A DNA stretch of 64,000 nt from Spirosoma fluviale (GTDB lineage: Bacteria; Bacteroidota; Bacteroidia; Cytophagales; Spirosomataceae): NCBI GenBank assembly GCA_945901025.1, contig CAMDJW010000012.1:26069-90068 (forward strand), written 5' to 3'. The position numbers and the translations under genes are program-made. Position 1 is the stretch's first letter; the number at the start of each line of letters is the position of its first letter. The notes beneath the pieces are model-generated. The model did not search any database and was not told the DNA's origin. It saw nothing but the letters and a program-made list of their open reading frames with translations. This document shows, piece by piece, positions 24,969 through 34,118 of the stretch.

Positions 24969-26778
24969 AAGGCAACGAAATGATGAATGTACTTCCAGCA
25001 CCTAAGGTACTTTCTACTTTAACTTTTCCTCCATGCGCATCCACAATCTTTTTGACATAGCTAAGTCCTAAACCAAAACCCTTGACGTTATGAATATTCC
25101 CCGTAGGCACTCGATAAAAAGGCTCAAAAATAGATTCAAGAACACTTCTCTCCATTCCAATTCCTTGATCTTTTATTTTGATCACAAACTGACCTTCATG
25201 GGATTCTGTTTGAATTTCCACATGCAATTGGCTCGAACTATACTTGATCGCATTGTCCAATAAATTATGAATCACATTGGAAACATGTACCTCGTCTACT
25301 AATAGAAAAGAAGGACTCGCGTCCAAATTCAAATTTAAAGTTCCTTGATTTGTATGGATGATAGGATTGATATTATCAGCTACATGCTGAATTAAGCTAT
25401 GAATATCAACTTCTTTTTTCTTTAAAATAATTTCCTCTTTTTCCATTTGAGCTGTCTGTAAAACGCGCTCTACTTGATTTCCTAATCGAATATTTTCTTC
25501 TTTTATGATCCCTAAATAACGCAGAATCGTTTCATTTTTAGCAATAGCACTTTCCTCTTGAATTAATTGGGTCGCCAGAGAGATCGTAGAAATAGGCGTT
25601 TTGAACTCATGTGTCATGTTATTGATAAAATCATTCTTCACCTCTGCTAATTTCTTCTGCTTTAAAATGGTATTAACAGCGATGTAAAAACAACCGATCA
25701 TGATCATTAATAACAAGGCTGAACCTAAAAAACTAAAGCCCATCGTCTGCCAAATAAACTCCTGCTGTCCTGGGAAATAAACCTGTAACAACTGGTTTGA
25801 ATTTTTCAAATCATTGGGAAAAAGCGGAGTAAAAAAGGTAGCCGATTGAATTTCTGGATTTTTCAAAATAGGTGAAGAGGCATACACATATTGACTCTTT
25901 TTTTGATTCGAGCCTATTCCGAAAACGTATTTTAAATCAATATTTTTACCTTTCAACTCACGGGCCAATAAACTATCGATGTACTTAGGAGCTACTCGCT
26001 GCTCAATAGGTCGTTCTTTAAAAAGGAAATCAGCAAAAACCTCTTTAGCCATTTCTGTTTTCTGGAGGACTTTTTGCAATGCCCGTTTTTCATCCTCGAC
26101 TTTTTTTGAAGCAATTTTATTTTGTTTTTTTAGATCTGAAAAAGTTTTTTCAGTGGCTATTTTATTTTCTAATTGCCTTCTATTTAATCGATTTAACAGT
26201 CTATTCTTATTCAGTCGATTAAATTCATTCAATGATTTGGGTCTTGGGCCACCAAATATTTCATTTAATTGTTGCTCCTCTCTTAACCTTCGATTAAGTT
26301 CATTTTGTCCCCCATTGACCTGATATTCTTCCGTTATTTCGGCAATTTGACCATTAGGTAATACAAAAGACTTCCGCACATAGACGATATCGTTAGGGAT
26401 TTCCAATTGGAATTGCCTTTGTAATTCACGATTTAACAAATGATCTGGAGAAAAATTGTCCGCTAACTGTTCAGAATTTGATGCCTCTACACGGTCTTTG
26501 GGGGGGAATTTTGCTTTCCTCTTAGCTTTCAACTCTAAAGCCATAGAAGCCAATTTATCTTGTTGGCCTTGTAAATCCCTTTGCTTTTGAGCCAAAATAA
26601 TTAATTCCTGCTTTTCCAGTTTACGAACCACTTGTTCTAAAGAACCACGAACATCTGAAGAAAATTGTTCCTTCTTAGTTTCCATCATAAAGCCTAACCA
26701 ATAAGCCTGAAAGGCCACTAAGCCAAGCAAGGCAAAGGACATAAGACTTATTATCAAGGTGATTTTCTTCTTTGTCAT
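24958..26778 (-). CDS. Sensor histidine kinase with coiled-coil periplasmic domain
   Basis: A 606-residue membrane kinase. Helix 1 is at about 8-28 and helix 2 at about 350-370, flanking a roughly 320-residue periplasmic sensor. The sensor is strongly charged and coiled-coil-like, with an unusual Asn/Arg/Leu-rich stretch (RLNKNRLLNRLNRRQLENK, near residues 190-208). The cytoplasmic part has HisKA with phospho-acceptor His390 (NMTHEFKTPIS) and HATPase_c boxes NLLDNAIKYS (N), DQGIGM (G1) and GFGLGLSYVKKI (G2). Stop codon overlaps the response regulator start. A promoter box TAAATTTG (26802-26795) precedes it closely. Confidence 0.93.
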   Translation of the reverse strand: MTKKKITLIISLMSFALLGLVAFQAYWLGFMMETKKEQFSSDVRGSLEQVVRKLEKQELIILAQKQRDLQGQQDKLASMALELKAKRKAKFPPKDRVEASNSEQLADNFSPDHLLNRELQRQFQLEIPNDIVYVRKSFVLPNGQIAEITEEYQVNGGQNELNRRLREEQQLNEIFGGPRPKSLNEFNRLNKNRLLNRLNRRQLENKIATEKTFSDLKKQNKIASKKVEDEKRALQKVLQKTEMAKEVFADFLFKERPIEQRVAPKYIDSLLARELKGKNIDLKYVFGIGSNQKKSQYVYASSPILKNPEIQSATFFTPLFPNDLKNSNQLLQVYFPGQQEFIWQTMGFSFLGSALLLMIMIGCFYIAVNTILKQKKLAEVKNDFINNMTHEFKTPISTISLATQLIQEESAIAKNETILRYLGIIKEENIRLGNQVERVLQTAQMEKEEIILKKKEVDIHSLIQHVADNINPIIHTNQGTLNLNLDASPSFLLVDEVHVSNVIHNLLDNAIKYSSSQLHVEIQTESHEGQFVIKIKDQGIGMERSVLESIFEPFYRVPTGNIHNVKGFGLGLSYVKKIVDAHGGKVKVESTLGAGSTFIISLPYGS

Positions 26779-26794
26779 GGTTTTTACGAGTTTA

Positions 26795-26802
26795 CAAATT
26801 TA
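26795..26802 (-). promoter_or_regulatory. -7 box (TAAATTTG) of the histidine kinase operon
   Basis: Minus-strand match to TAnnTTTG, 17 nt upstream of the kinase ATG. The -33 position would fall on the palindrome at 26824-26842, consistent with autoregulation. Confidence 0.55.
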
Positions 26803-26823
26803 AAACTTTAATGATATGAAAAA

Positions 26824-26842
26824 TAAGTTGGGCCCCAACTTA
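26824..26842. promoter_or_regulatory. 19-nt palindrome in the kinase/secreted-protein divergent region
   Basis: TAAGTTGGG-C-CCCAACTTA: perfect 9-bp arms around one base. It lies between two divergent promoters and overlaps the tandem repeat next to it by 4 nt. Confidence 0.65.
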
Positions 26843-26858
26843 ACATTTCTTAACATTT
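26839..26858 (+). promoter_or_regulatory. Tandem 10-bp direct repeat CTTAACATTT x2
   Basis: Two exact copies (26839-26848, 26849-26858) directly abut the -33 TTTG of the secreted-protein promoter. Two half-sites one helical turn apart next to the upstream promoter element are what OmpR/PhoB-type activators recognise. Confidence 0.65.
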
Positions 26859-26885
26859 TTGAATTAAAAGGATTTCGTATGTTTG
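26858..26885 (+). promoter_or_regulatory. Promoter of the secreted protein at 26909
   Basis: TTTG (26858-26861), 16 nt, TATGTTTG (26878-26885, an exact TAnnTTTG). It predicts a short leader of about 20 nt and supports the ATG at 26909 over upstream in-frame starts. Confidence 0.75.
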
Positions 26886-26908
26886 CGGCACAACAAAAAC
26901 AAAAATGT

Positions 26909-27757
26909 ATGAAAAACGTATTGTTAACCTCACTCATAACTTTGCTAGGCATCAGTTCCTTTGCCCAGGAATCTAAAAAAGAAGCAACTATCAAAATTGT
27001 CGTTATTGATAATGGCAAAGAAAAAGTCATTGAAAGAAAATATTCCGACATCAAAAAGGCAGATGCTGAGATTAAAAAATTATCAGATTCATTAGATTTA
27101 AAAATATCCACTAGCGGAGGTAAAAATAAAATTGTTCGCATAGAGGTCAATAAAGACGATCGACGAGGTAATGAACCCCAAATGATGATGCGAGAGGGAA
27201 AAGAGTTAAATATCATTACGGAAGATTTTAAGGGTGATTTAGGACCCGGTGGTCCTGGAGCAGGAAGAATGATCATCCGAAGAATGAACAAAGGTGGAAA
27301 TCCTGCGGATGTGTTAATTTTTAGAGATAATGATTCCATCAATTCAAACATGGGCCCAAGAAGAAATTTTGACATGCAAGGTCATCCGCCGATCTGGAAA
27401 TTCATGAAAGACAGAAAAAGAATGAGAGGTGGGATGGCTTTTGGAAGAATGGAAGGTAGAAACAAAATGAAATCTGAGAATCAAAAAAATGGCTCAAAAA
27501 CAATTAAAGGTTTAATTTCCTACCCAAACAAACCCTTCAATGGAAAATTAAATGTTCGCTTTAAGGCACCTGAAAAGGGAAATGTAACTATTTCGGTGAC
27601 TGATGTGAATGGAAAAGAAATTGCCTCTGAACAAATTAAGGACTTTTCAGGTTTATACCTCGGACAGATCGATGTGAAGAAATCCGGTGCAGGTGTATAT
27701 TTTGTCCGAGTAACTCAATCTAACGATGGGGCAGTACGTAGAGTTCAAGTAGATTAA
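26909..27757 (+). CDS. Secreted Met/Arg/Gly-rich protein with T9SS-like C-terminal domain
   Basis: A 282-residue protein with a signal peptide (MKNVLLTSLITLLGISSFAQ). The middle is charged and rich in Met, Arg and Gly (for example PGGPGAGRMIIRRMNKGG and KDRKRMRGGMAFGRMEGR). The C-terminal 80 residues look like a type A sorting domain of the type IX secretion system: YPNKPFNGKLNVRF, VTISVTDVNGKEI, GVYFVRVTQSNDGAVRRVQV. The usual YPNP start is replaced by YPNK. It should be exported to the surface or stay in the periplasm if the domain is degenerate. It is divergent from a two-component system with shared operator-like sites, so it is a likely target. An in-frame start at 26816 would lie upstream of the promoter and is rejected. 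Confidence 0.78.
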   Translation: MKNVLLTSLITLLGISSFAQESKKEATIKIVVIDNGKEKVIERKYSDIKKADAEIKKLSDSLDLKISTSGGKNKIVRIEVNKDDRRGNEPQMMMREGKELNIITEDFKGDLGPGGPGAGRMIIRRMNKGGNPADVLIFRDNDSINSNMGPRRNFDMQGHPPIWKFMKDRKRMRGGMAFGRMEGRNKMKSENQKNGSKTIKGLISYPNKPFNGKLNVRFKAPEKGNVTISVTDVNGKEIASEQIKDFSGLYLGQIDVKKSGAGVYFVRVTQSNDGAVRRVQVD

Positions 27758-27785
27758 TATTCAATTCGCCTAAGGTTTGAAAATT

Positions 27786-27818
27786 AAAACGTCGGAAGGA
27801 AAATTCCGACGTTTTTTT
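27786..27818. terminator. Bidirectional terminator
   Basis: 12-bp stem AAAACGTCGGAA / TTCCGACGTTTT (27786-27797, 27804-27815) with a 6-nt loop, T-run on the plus strand and A-run on its left side. It serves the secreted protein gene and the convergent oxidoreductase gene. Confidence 0.9.
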
Positions 27819-30800
27819 ATTTAATAGGTACCCATAAAATCGCGTCGGCAGGAACTAATCCATTAGCACCTTTGGAATATAAAATGGCCTCCGCCCTATT
27901 TTTAGTTTTAAAATCAAAATCGCCAAGGGAAATCCATTCCCCTTTTAAAGTACTTTTAGATCCTTCCAATTTAATTTGGACCGCCAATTTTTTTGAACCT
28001 TGCTTGATGTCCCAATTAAAAATAGTGCTATTATTCTCCAAGTTTGGCAAGTAAAAATACAGGGTATACTTTCCACTCAACGGATCCGGCGATTTGAAAA
28101 CGACTTTCGAATCCTCATTATTTGTTGGGTTCGTTAATAGCAAAGAAGATCCATAACATCCTTTTTTATTAACCTCCTTGGTCCAATTTCCACTTTTAGC
28201 CACTTGGGCCATTTGCGCATCATCGACTAAAATTTCCGGTTTACTTCCGTCCAACAAGGGATTTTGATTTAAAATTTGTTGGATATCACTAACCTTAACT
28301 TCTTGAACAGCCCCCGCATTTTTAATGGCTTGAACAGCGGCAACAGCGGCCGTTTGACCTAATACCATAAATACCGGCTCCATCCGAATGGAACCATAGG
28401 CAATGTGACTGGCGGATAAACAAACGGGGACAATCAAATTAGTACATTCAGCACGTTTAGGAACTAAAGCGCCGTATCCGATGGGGTAAGGACCAAATCC
28501 ACCTGCCTGCACATCTCCCTCATTTTTGACCATATCGACCCCGTTAATTTTGACAACAAGGCGTTGGCAATTATGAGAATCCATGGTGTAAGCTGCCATA
28601 CCTATCGGATTCTTGGCAATCGTTCTTCCCTCACAATGTGCCTGAGTCATGACTTCTTCGCCAATCATTCGTCTGGCTTCGCGGACATACATTTGGGGCG
28701 ACCAATTTCCATTATTTATGTATTCGTCTTTGGGGTAGCCGTAGGTCAACATCTCCTTTCTTAAATGGATAGGGACCCTTGGATCATGCTCTAAAAAATA
28801 CAGAAACGATTGATTATATAGTTGATGCTTCAAAAAAATCTGCCTCCGCCTATCTGGAGAAGCTTCGGCAAAATCATCACTCTCCCCAATCATATCAGTG
28901 GAAAAAGGCCCTGAATTGTTAATATCTGTTTTGCGGTGAGGCATCGGCTGCAAATGCATTAATAACCAATTTAATTCATGCGGCTTTTTCACTTCAATAT
29001 ACCTTAATAAAAGCTCAAACTGAGTTGAATCATACCCCAAAGGTCTAGTAATGGGAATTTGATTTTCTACACTATCGGTCAAACAGATTCGGAAATTATA
29101 GGCTTGTGTATGTGAATCACCTGAACCTTTAGCCGCTAAAGGCTGAGGGCTAATGCCCCAAAGCAAGCCACTCGATGGATTCCCTTTCAATCGGTATGGA
29201 TCCACAAAATCAGGAAATTGGTGTTTATCTAGCGAATGAACTCCATTCCAAGTCTCTCCATAGGTTTGATTAGATTCGCGGCCCACGGTATAACTAACGC
29301 CAGCCATCGCCATCAAATCCCCTTCATACGTGCAATCGATGAATTGTTTTCCGCGAACTATTTTGATACCTGAAGGAGTCTGAATTTCCAAGGTGCTGAT
29401 GACTGTCCCTCTTTTGACCACTTTCTTCAAAACAGATTGATACCAAATATTTAATTTAACCGCTTTGACATAATCTTCAAAAACAGACCGAGCCACACTA
29501 GGCTCAAAGGTCCATTTTTCAAAAGACCCATATCTTTTTCCAATTCGACGGTAATAGTCTCTAGCCAAACCCGTTACGGCAAATTTATTTCCAATATCAG
29601 TAAAGCCTAAACCGCCAGAAGTTAGGCCTCCTAGGTGATTGGAGGGTTCAATGATTAACGCATTTTTTCCCAACTTTTTAGCTGAATAACCCGCAATGAC
29701 CCCAGCTGATGTCCCGCCATAAATAATGACATCATAGTCAATAATGGGGGCCGACTGGGCAAAAAGAGAAGAAAAAGAAGTAAGAACTAGCAACAAACCA
29801 AGAAGGCCTTTTTTACTTTCAGAAATGGCATGTTTAACTGCGCGGGCCGTTAAGGCCATAAACGTTAGGGATGGATTTTGATTGCCGACGGTCGTCATAC
29901 AGGCGCCATCCGTCACAAAAACATTTTTACAAGCGTGCATTTGATTGTATTTATTTAACATGGAGGTTTGGGGATCCTTGCCCATTCTGACGCCCCCCAT
30001 TTCATGAATATCTAGGCCCGGATTTTGATGCGTATCCCAGGTAGAAATATTTTTTCCACCTGAAATATCTAACATCTCTCTGGCTTGTTGGTGAAAATCT
30101 GTAAACATTTTAACATCATTTTCCGTGTATCCGATGGAAGTAACTAATTGAGGAATGCCCCAAGCGTCTTTTTTTAAAGGATCTAATTTGACATGATTTT
30201 CAAATATCGGTACGGTCTCCCCTTGCATCATCATAAAAATATGCCAAGGTCCCGGCTTCGTAACTTTTTCTTTATAATCTTCTCCAAAACTTAATCCAGA
30301 TTGATCCCGATTCCAGCCGCCTCTAGCCGCTGAAAATGCAACCATATATCCCCCTAAAAAATCAGTATCTCGTTGGTGTAAGTTCCTGAAAGTTGGCATA
30401 AATGCAGATGTAGGCCTCCTGCCTTTATAATACGAATCTTCAAAACCCTCAAAATCAGCCCCCGCATTTCCACGGTAATTATGAAAGGCAATGTAATGAC
30501 CTAATACCCCGGAATCATTTCCAAGACCATTTGGGAACCGATTGGATTTTGAATTCAGTAAAATCAAATTCGTATTCAAAGTAGCTGCGTTGACAAAAAT
30601 AATTTTGGCAAAATACTCGCTTACTTCATTCGTTTGCGTATCGATCACTCGGACGCCAATCGCCTTTTGTTTTTTCTCATCATACAACATGGATTCTACG
30701 GTGGAAAAAGGGTTTAACGTTAGATTACCCGTTTTAGCTGCCGATGGTAGCGTGGAGGAATTAGAACTAAAATAGGCGCCATAAGGACAACCTCTATAAC

Positions 30801-31494
30801 ATAAATTTCGCGCTTGGCATTGGCCCCTTCCCTGCTCAGTGTGCTGAGGTTCAGGTGAAGTTAGATGCGCGCAACGTCCAATAATGACATGGCGATTCCC
30901 TTTATAAAATTCTTTCACACGGGATTGCACATGTTTTTCGACACAATTTAGTTCCCAAGGTTTCAAAAAATGACCATCGGGCAAGCTAGAAATCCCATCT
31001 TTGTTACCACTGATACCCACAAACTTTTCGACTTTAGTATAAAAAGGAGCGAGTTCTTGATAGGAAATGGGCCATTCAACAGCGTAGCCATCTCGCTTAG
31101 GTGCGTCAAATTCATATTGACTCCATCGCTGTGTTTGACGAGCCCAAATTAAAGATTTGCCACCTACTTGGTAACCACGTATCCAATCAAAAGGCTTTTC
31201 CTGAACGTATGGATGCTTCTCGTCTTTAACAAAAAAATGCTCTGTCCCCGCATCGTAGGCATAACATTTACTAACGATGGGATTTGCTTCTCGTTTAGGA
31301 ATCTTATTTCCATGGGTAAATTCCCAAGGATCTTTCATGGCCGTTGGGTAATCCTCCACATGCTTCACATCACGCCCTCGCTCCAGCACTAATGTTTTTA
31401 GCCCCGCTTCACAGAGTTCCTTGGCAGCCCAACCGCCAGAAATCCCTGAACCAATGACAATCGCATCAAATTTATTTTTTAGCACAAACTCCAT
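27817..31494 (-). CDS. Fused GMC oxidoreductase / FAD-dependent oxidoreductase
   Basis: A single 1225-residue frame containing two complete flavoproteins. Residues 1 to about 560 are a GMC-type oxidoreductase: FAD motif VIGSGISGGWAAKEL (13-27), a Cys-rich RGQCQARNLCYRGCPYGAY, and C-terminal MGGVRMGKD and GNQNPSLTFMALTARAVKHA. Residues about 581-1225 are a second enzyme of the FAD_oxidored type: VIIYGGTSAGVIAGYSAKKLG, GGLTSGGLGFTD, and FIDCTYEGDLMAMAG. At the junction, residues 561-580 (KKGLLGLLLVLTSFSSLFAQ) are a perfect signal peptide without its Met. The second half would normally be exported, while the GMC half has no signal peptide. Whether the product is one protein spanning the membrane or cleaved is unknown. 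A CBM9-like gene lies divergently upstream. Sugar or polyol oxidation is likely; substrates are unknown. Confidence 0.85.
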   Translation of the reverse strand: MEFVLKNKFDAIVIGSGISGGWAAKELCEAGLKTLVLERGRDVKHVEDYPTAMKDPWEFTHGNKIPKREANPIVSKCYAYDAGTEHFFVKDEKHPYVQEKPFDWIRGYQVGGKSLIWARQTQRWSQYEFDAPKRDGYAVEWPISYQELAPFYTKVEKFVGISGNKDGISSLPDGHFLKPWELNCVEKHVQSRVKEFYKGNRHVIIGRCAHLTSPEPQHTEQGRGQCQARNLCYRGCPYGAYFSSNSSTLPSAAKTGNLTLNPFSTVESMLYDEKKQKAIGVRVIDTQTNEVSEYFAKIIFVNAATLNTNLILLNSKSNRFPNGLGNDSGVLGHYIAFHNYRGNAGADFEGFEDSYYKGRRPTSAFMPTFRNLHQRDTDFLGGYMVAFSAARGGWNRDQSGLSFGEDYKEKVTKPGPWHIFMMMQGETVPIFENHVKLDPLKKDAWGIPQLVTSIGYTENDVKMFTDFHQQAREMLDISGGKNISTWDTHQNPGLDIHEMGGVRMGKDPQTSMLNKYNQMHACKNVFVTDGACMTTVGNQNPSLTFMALTARAVKHAISESKKGLLGLLLVLTSFSSLFAQSAPIIDYDVIIYGGTSAGVIAGYSAKKLGKNALIIEPSNHLGGLTSGGLGFTDIGNKFAVTGLARDYYRRIGKRYGSFEKWTFEPSVARSVFEDYVKAVKLNIWYQSVLKKVVKRGTVISTLEIQTPSGIKIVRGKQFIDCTYEGDLMAMAGVSYTVGRESNQTYGETWNGVHSLDKHQFPDFVDPYRLKGNPSSGLLWGISPQPLAAKGSGDSHTQAYNFRICLTDSVENQIPITRPLGYDSTQFELLLRYIEVKKPHELNWLLMHLQPMPHRKTDINNSGPFSTDMIGESDDFAEASPDRRRQIFLKHQLYNQSFLYFLEHDPRVPIHLRKEMLTYGYPKDEYINNGNWSPQMYVREARRMIGEEVMTQAHCEGRTIAKNPIGMAAYTMDSHNCQRLVVKINGVDMVKNEGDVQAGGFGPYPIGYGALVPKRAECTNLIVPVCLSASHIAYGSIRMEPVFMVLGQTAAVAAVQAIKNAGAVQEVKVSDIQQILNQNPLLDGSKPEILVDDAQMAQVAKSGNWTKEVNKKGCYGSSLLLTNPTNNEDSKVVFKSPDPLSGKYTLYFYLPNLENNSTIFNWDIKQGSKKLAVQIKLEGSKSTLKGEWISLGDFDFKTKNRAEAILYSKGANGLVPADAILWVPIK

Positions 31495-31596
31495 ATTTTT
31501 TCCAAATAACTAGGATTTTTTTCAAAAATCAAACCCCTAAAAATGATTTTGAATCCATATTTTTTCCCAAATTGCAAACCAACAAACTGATGATAA

Positions 31597-32295
31597 ATGA
31601 AACATTTTGCCGTACTTATTTTTTTATTCTTGGGGCTAATAGGTAAAATTTTTGCCGCGTCAGATACCCTTCAAGTTTTACAAACAGGTGATTTTAAAGT
31701 CAACGGAAAGGGATCAAATGCCGCCTGGGGAAAAACTCCCTGGATACGATTACAAAATTTATCATCCGAAATCGCTCCCTATTCAAGCCAATTCAAGATT
31801 TTATATTCGGCAAATGGAATCTACGTCCTCATGGAAGGTGATGACAATAAGATTACGACTCAGTATAAAAAGGACTTTGATGATTTATATAAGGGCGATG
31901 TTTTCGAAGTGTTTTTTCACCCAAATCCAAAAGAACCTTTATACTTTGAATATGAGATTAATGCGTTAAATAAAGAGCTTGTTTTACTTGTGCCTAATTT
32001 CAACAAAAAGTTTTTTGGTTGGATTCCTTGGCATTATGATGGGGACAAAAAAGTTCAAAAAGCGGTTTCCATAACACAGGAAAAAGGCAAAATGAAAAAA
32101 TGGTCGGCTGAAATGTTTTTCCCTTATACTTTATTCAATCCCTTGGAAAATACACCTCCTCAACAAAATTCGTATTGGCGAGCTAATTTTTATCGCTTAG
32201 ATTACGACCACAAAAAAATGGCGAAATCAGCATGGATGCCTGTTAAAGGAACCTTCCATGAATTTGAAAAATTTGGCTATTTGAAATTTAATTAA
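31597..32295 (+). CDS. Secreted CBM9-like carbohydrate-binding protein
   Basis: A 232-residue protein with a signal peptide (about 1-21, KIFAAS) and a domain resembling CBM family 9 (DOMON-like beta sandwich): [74 protein letters not shown] and [10 protein letters not shown]. Proteins of this type bind sugars or act as parts of sugar-oxidising systems. It is divergent from the fused oxidoreductase (102-nt gap), which suggests a shared substrate. Its stop overlaps ruvB by 4 nt (convergent). Confidence 0.83.
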   Translation: MKHFAVLIFLFLGLIGKIFAASDTLQVLQTGDFKVNGKGSNAAWGKTPWIRLQNLSSEIAPYSSQFKILYSANGIYVLMEGDDNKITTQYKKDFDDLYKGDVFEVFFHPNPKEPLYFEYEINALNKELVLLVPNFNKKFFGWIPWHYDGDKKVQKAVSITQEKGKMKKWSAEMFFPYTLFNPLENTPPQQNSYWRANFYRLDYDHKKMAKSAWMPVKGTFHEFEKFGYLKFN

Positions 32296-33317
32296 AACAG
32301 TGAGCCCGTTTGTGCTTTAGGTTCTATGCCAACATGCCTATACGCTTTTTCAGTGGCTTCTCTTCCACGTGAGGTCCTTTTCAAGAAACCTTCTTGAATT
32401 AAAAATGGCTCATAGACTTCCTCAATCGTTTCAGCTTCTTCGCCACAAGCAGTGGCAATCGTGGTTAAACCCACAGGACCTCCTTTGAATTTTTCGATAA
32501 TCGTCATTAAGATCCGATTATCCATTTCATCTAGGCCATTTTGATCTACATCCAAGGCATTCAGCGCTATTTGGGCAATCTCGACGTCAATAATCCCAGA
32601 TCCCTTCACTTGGGCAAAGTCTCTAGTACGACGCAATAAATTATTGGCGATACGAGGTGTACCCCGACTCCTTCGGGCTATTTCAAAAGCTCCCGATTCG
32701 TCAATGGGCATTTTTAAAATAGATGCGGAACGCTTGACAATTTTCGTCAATAACGCGGCATCATAATATTCCAGTCGGGCATTAATTCCAAAACGAGCAC
32801 GCAAAGGGGAAGTCAATAAACCTGCCCGAGTAGTCGCGCCAATCAAGGTAAATGGGTTTAAACCTATTTGAATACTTCGGGCGTTTGGACCGGAGTCCAA
32901 CATAATATCAATTTTGTAATCCTCCATCGCAGAATATAAGTATTCCTCTACAATGGGATTTAGCCGATGTATTTCGTCAATAAATAAGACGTCAAAAGGT
33001 TGCAAATTGGTCAGCAATCCTGCCAAATCTGACGGTTTATCTAACACAGGGCCCGATGAAATTCGCAAGGTTGAGCCTAGCTCATTCGCAATAATATGTG
33101 AAAGAGTCGTCTTGCCTAAACCTGGAGGCCCATGCAATAAAACATGATCTAAAGCCTCTTCGCGGCCTTTGGCAGCACCTACAAAGATCTTTAAATTGTC
33201 AATAATTTTTCCTTGACCAGAAAAATCAAGAAAGCTTAAAGGACGTAAGGCCTTATCAAATTCCTTTTCTTGAGGATTTAATGATTCTGATTCACCTGTT
33301 AAATAATCTTCGCGCAT
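32292..33317 (-). CDS. ruvB: Holliday junction branch migration ATPase RuvB
   Basis: A 341-residue RuvB. The family N-terminus [12 protein letters not shown], Walker [10 protein letters not shown], Walker [11 protein letters not shown], sensor 1 [20 protein letters not shown] and the C-terminal winged helix ([22 protein letters not shown]) are all present. It forms a hexameric ring that drives branch migration with RuvA, which is not in this window. A TATCTTTG box (33353-33346) is a good promoter candidate 28 nt before the ATG. Confidence 0.97.
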   Translation of the reverse strand: MREDYLTGESESLNPQEKEFDKALRPLSFLDFSGQGKIIDNLKIFVGAAKGREEALDHVLLHGPPGLGKTTLSHIIANELGSTLRISSGPVLDKPSDLAGLLTNLQPFDVLFIDEIHRLNPIVEEYLYSAMEDYKIDIMLDSGPNARSIQIGLNPFTLIGATTRAGLLTSPLRARFGINARLEYYDAALLTKIVKRSASILKMPIDESGAFEIARRSRGTPRIANNLLRRTRDFAQVKGSGIIDVEIAQIALNALDVDQNGLDEMDNRILMTIIEKFKGGPVGLTTIATACGEEAETIEEVYEPFLIQEGFLKRTSRGREATEKAYRHVGIEPKAQTGSLF

Positions 33318-33345
33318 CTATTTGACAATAATTCAAATTTGAAAT

Positions 33346-33353
33346 CAAAGATA
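33346..33353 (-). promoter_or_regulatory. -7 box (TATCTTTG) of ruvB
   Basis: Exact TAnnTTTG match on the minus strand, 28 nt before the start codon. A 12-bp palindrome TTCAAATTTGAA (33332-33343) lies in the leader. Confidence 0.55.
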
Positions 33354-33376
33354 ATTTTTTTATTGCGAAGATTTCA

Positions 33377-33384
33377 TAGTTTTG
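33377..33384 (+). promoter_or_regulatory. -7 box (TAGTTTTG) of glpF-glpK
   Basis: Exact TAnnTTTG match 26 nt before the glpF ATG. No well-spaced -33 TTG is visible. Confidence 0.5.
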
Positions 33385-33410
33385 GAAAACCAAAATAAAA
33401 ACCTAAAACT

Positions 33411-34112
33411 ATGTCATCTATTTTTATTGGCGAACTCGCCGGTACAGCTACGTTATTATATCTTGGAAATGGTGTAGTCACAAATATGCTTTTGAAAAAT
33501 ACAAAAGGAAATGGAACCGGATTATTAGCCATTGCCGCATGCTGGGCATTTGCGGTGACCATAGGAATTTTCGTTTCTACTTATTTTGGTTCATCTGGAG
33601 CTCATTTAAATCCCATAGTAACTATTGCCGGCTGCATTAAGTCGGGTGATTGGGCATTATTTCCAACGTATATCGGAGCTCAGTTAATCGGCGCCATGTT
33701 GGGCCAACTATTAGTATGGTTACACTATAAACCTCATTATGACGCGACGGATGATGCAGTAGCCATTAGAGCTTCATTTTGCACAGATCCTGCCATCAAA
33801 AATACACCGTTCAATTTTATTTCAGAGGCTTTTGCCTCAGCCTTAGCTATCGTAGCTTTAGGTACTTTTTCAAGCATTGAACACGGCCTTGGACCCTTTT
33901 TAGTCGGGATTTTAGTTTGGGCGATCGGATTAGGATTGGGCGGAACGACAGGTTATGCCATTAACCCTGCCCGTGATTTAGGTCCTCGAATCATGCATGC
34001 TATTTTACCCATCAAAAACAAAGGAACTTCTGATTGGGGATATGCTTGGATTCCAGTGATAGGGCCGGCTGTTGGTGCTGCCATTGGAGCATTTATATTG
34101 ACGCTTAATTAA
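33411..34112 (+). CDS. glpF: Glycerol facilitator (aquaglyceroporin)
   Basis: A 233-residue MIP family channel with six membrane helices. The second pore motif is canonical and of glycerol type (INPARDLGPR, with Asp after Arg). The first is HLNPIVT, where the Ala of NPA is replaced by Ile, which is unusual. Glycerol uptake is supported by glpK, which begins 7 nt after its stop. The protein lies in the inner membrane. Confidence 0.93.
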   Translation: MSSIFIGELAGTATLLYLGNGVVTNMLLKNTKGNGTGLLAIAACWAFAVTIGIFVSTYFGSSGAHLNPIVTIAGCIKSGDWALFPTYIGAQLIGAMLGQLLVWLHYKPHYDATDDAVAIRASFCTDPAIKNTPFNFISEAFASALAIVALGTFSSIEHGLGPFLVGILVWAIGLGLGGTTGYAINPARDLGPRIMHAILPIKNKGTSDWGYAWIPVIGPAVGAAIGAFILTLN

Positions 34113-34118
34113 CAAAAT

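Noticed and set aside
26816..26908. Upstream in-frame start for the secreted protein
   Set aside because: It lies upstream of the promoter and removes the signal peptide from the N-terminus.
26800..27375. 191-residue open frame on the minus strand
   Set aside because: It is antisense to the secreted protein gene, which has a signal peptide, promoter and terminator.
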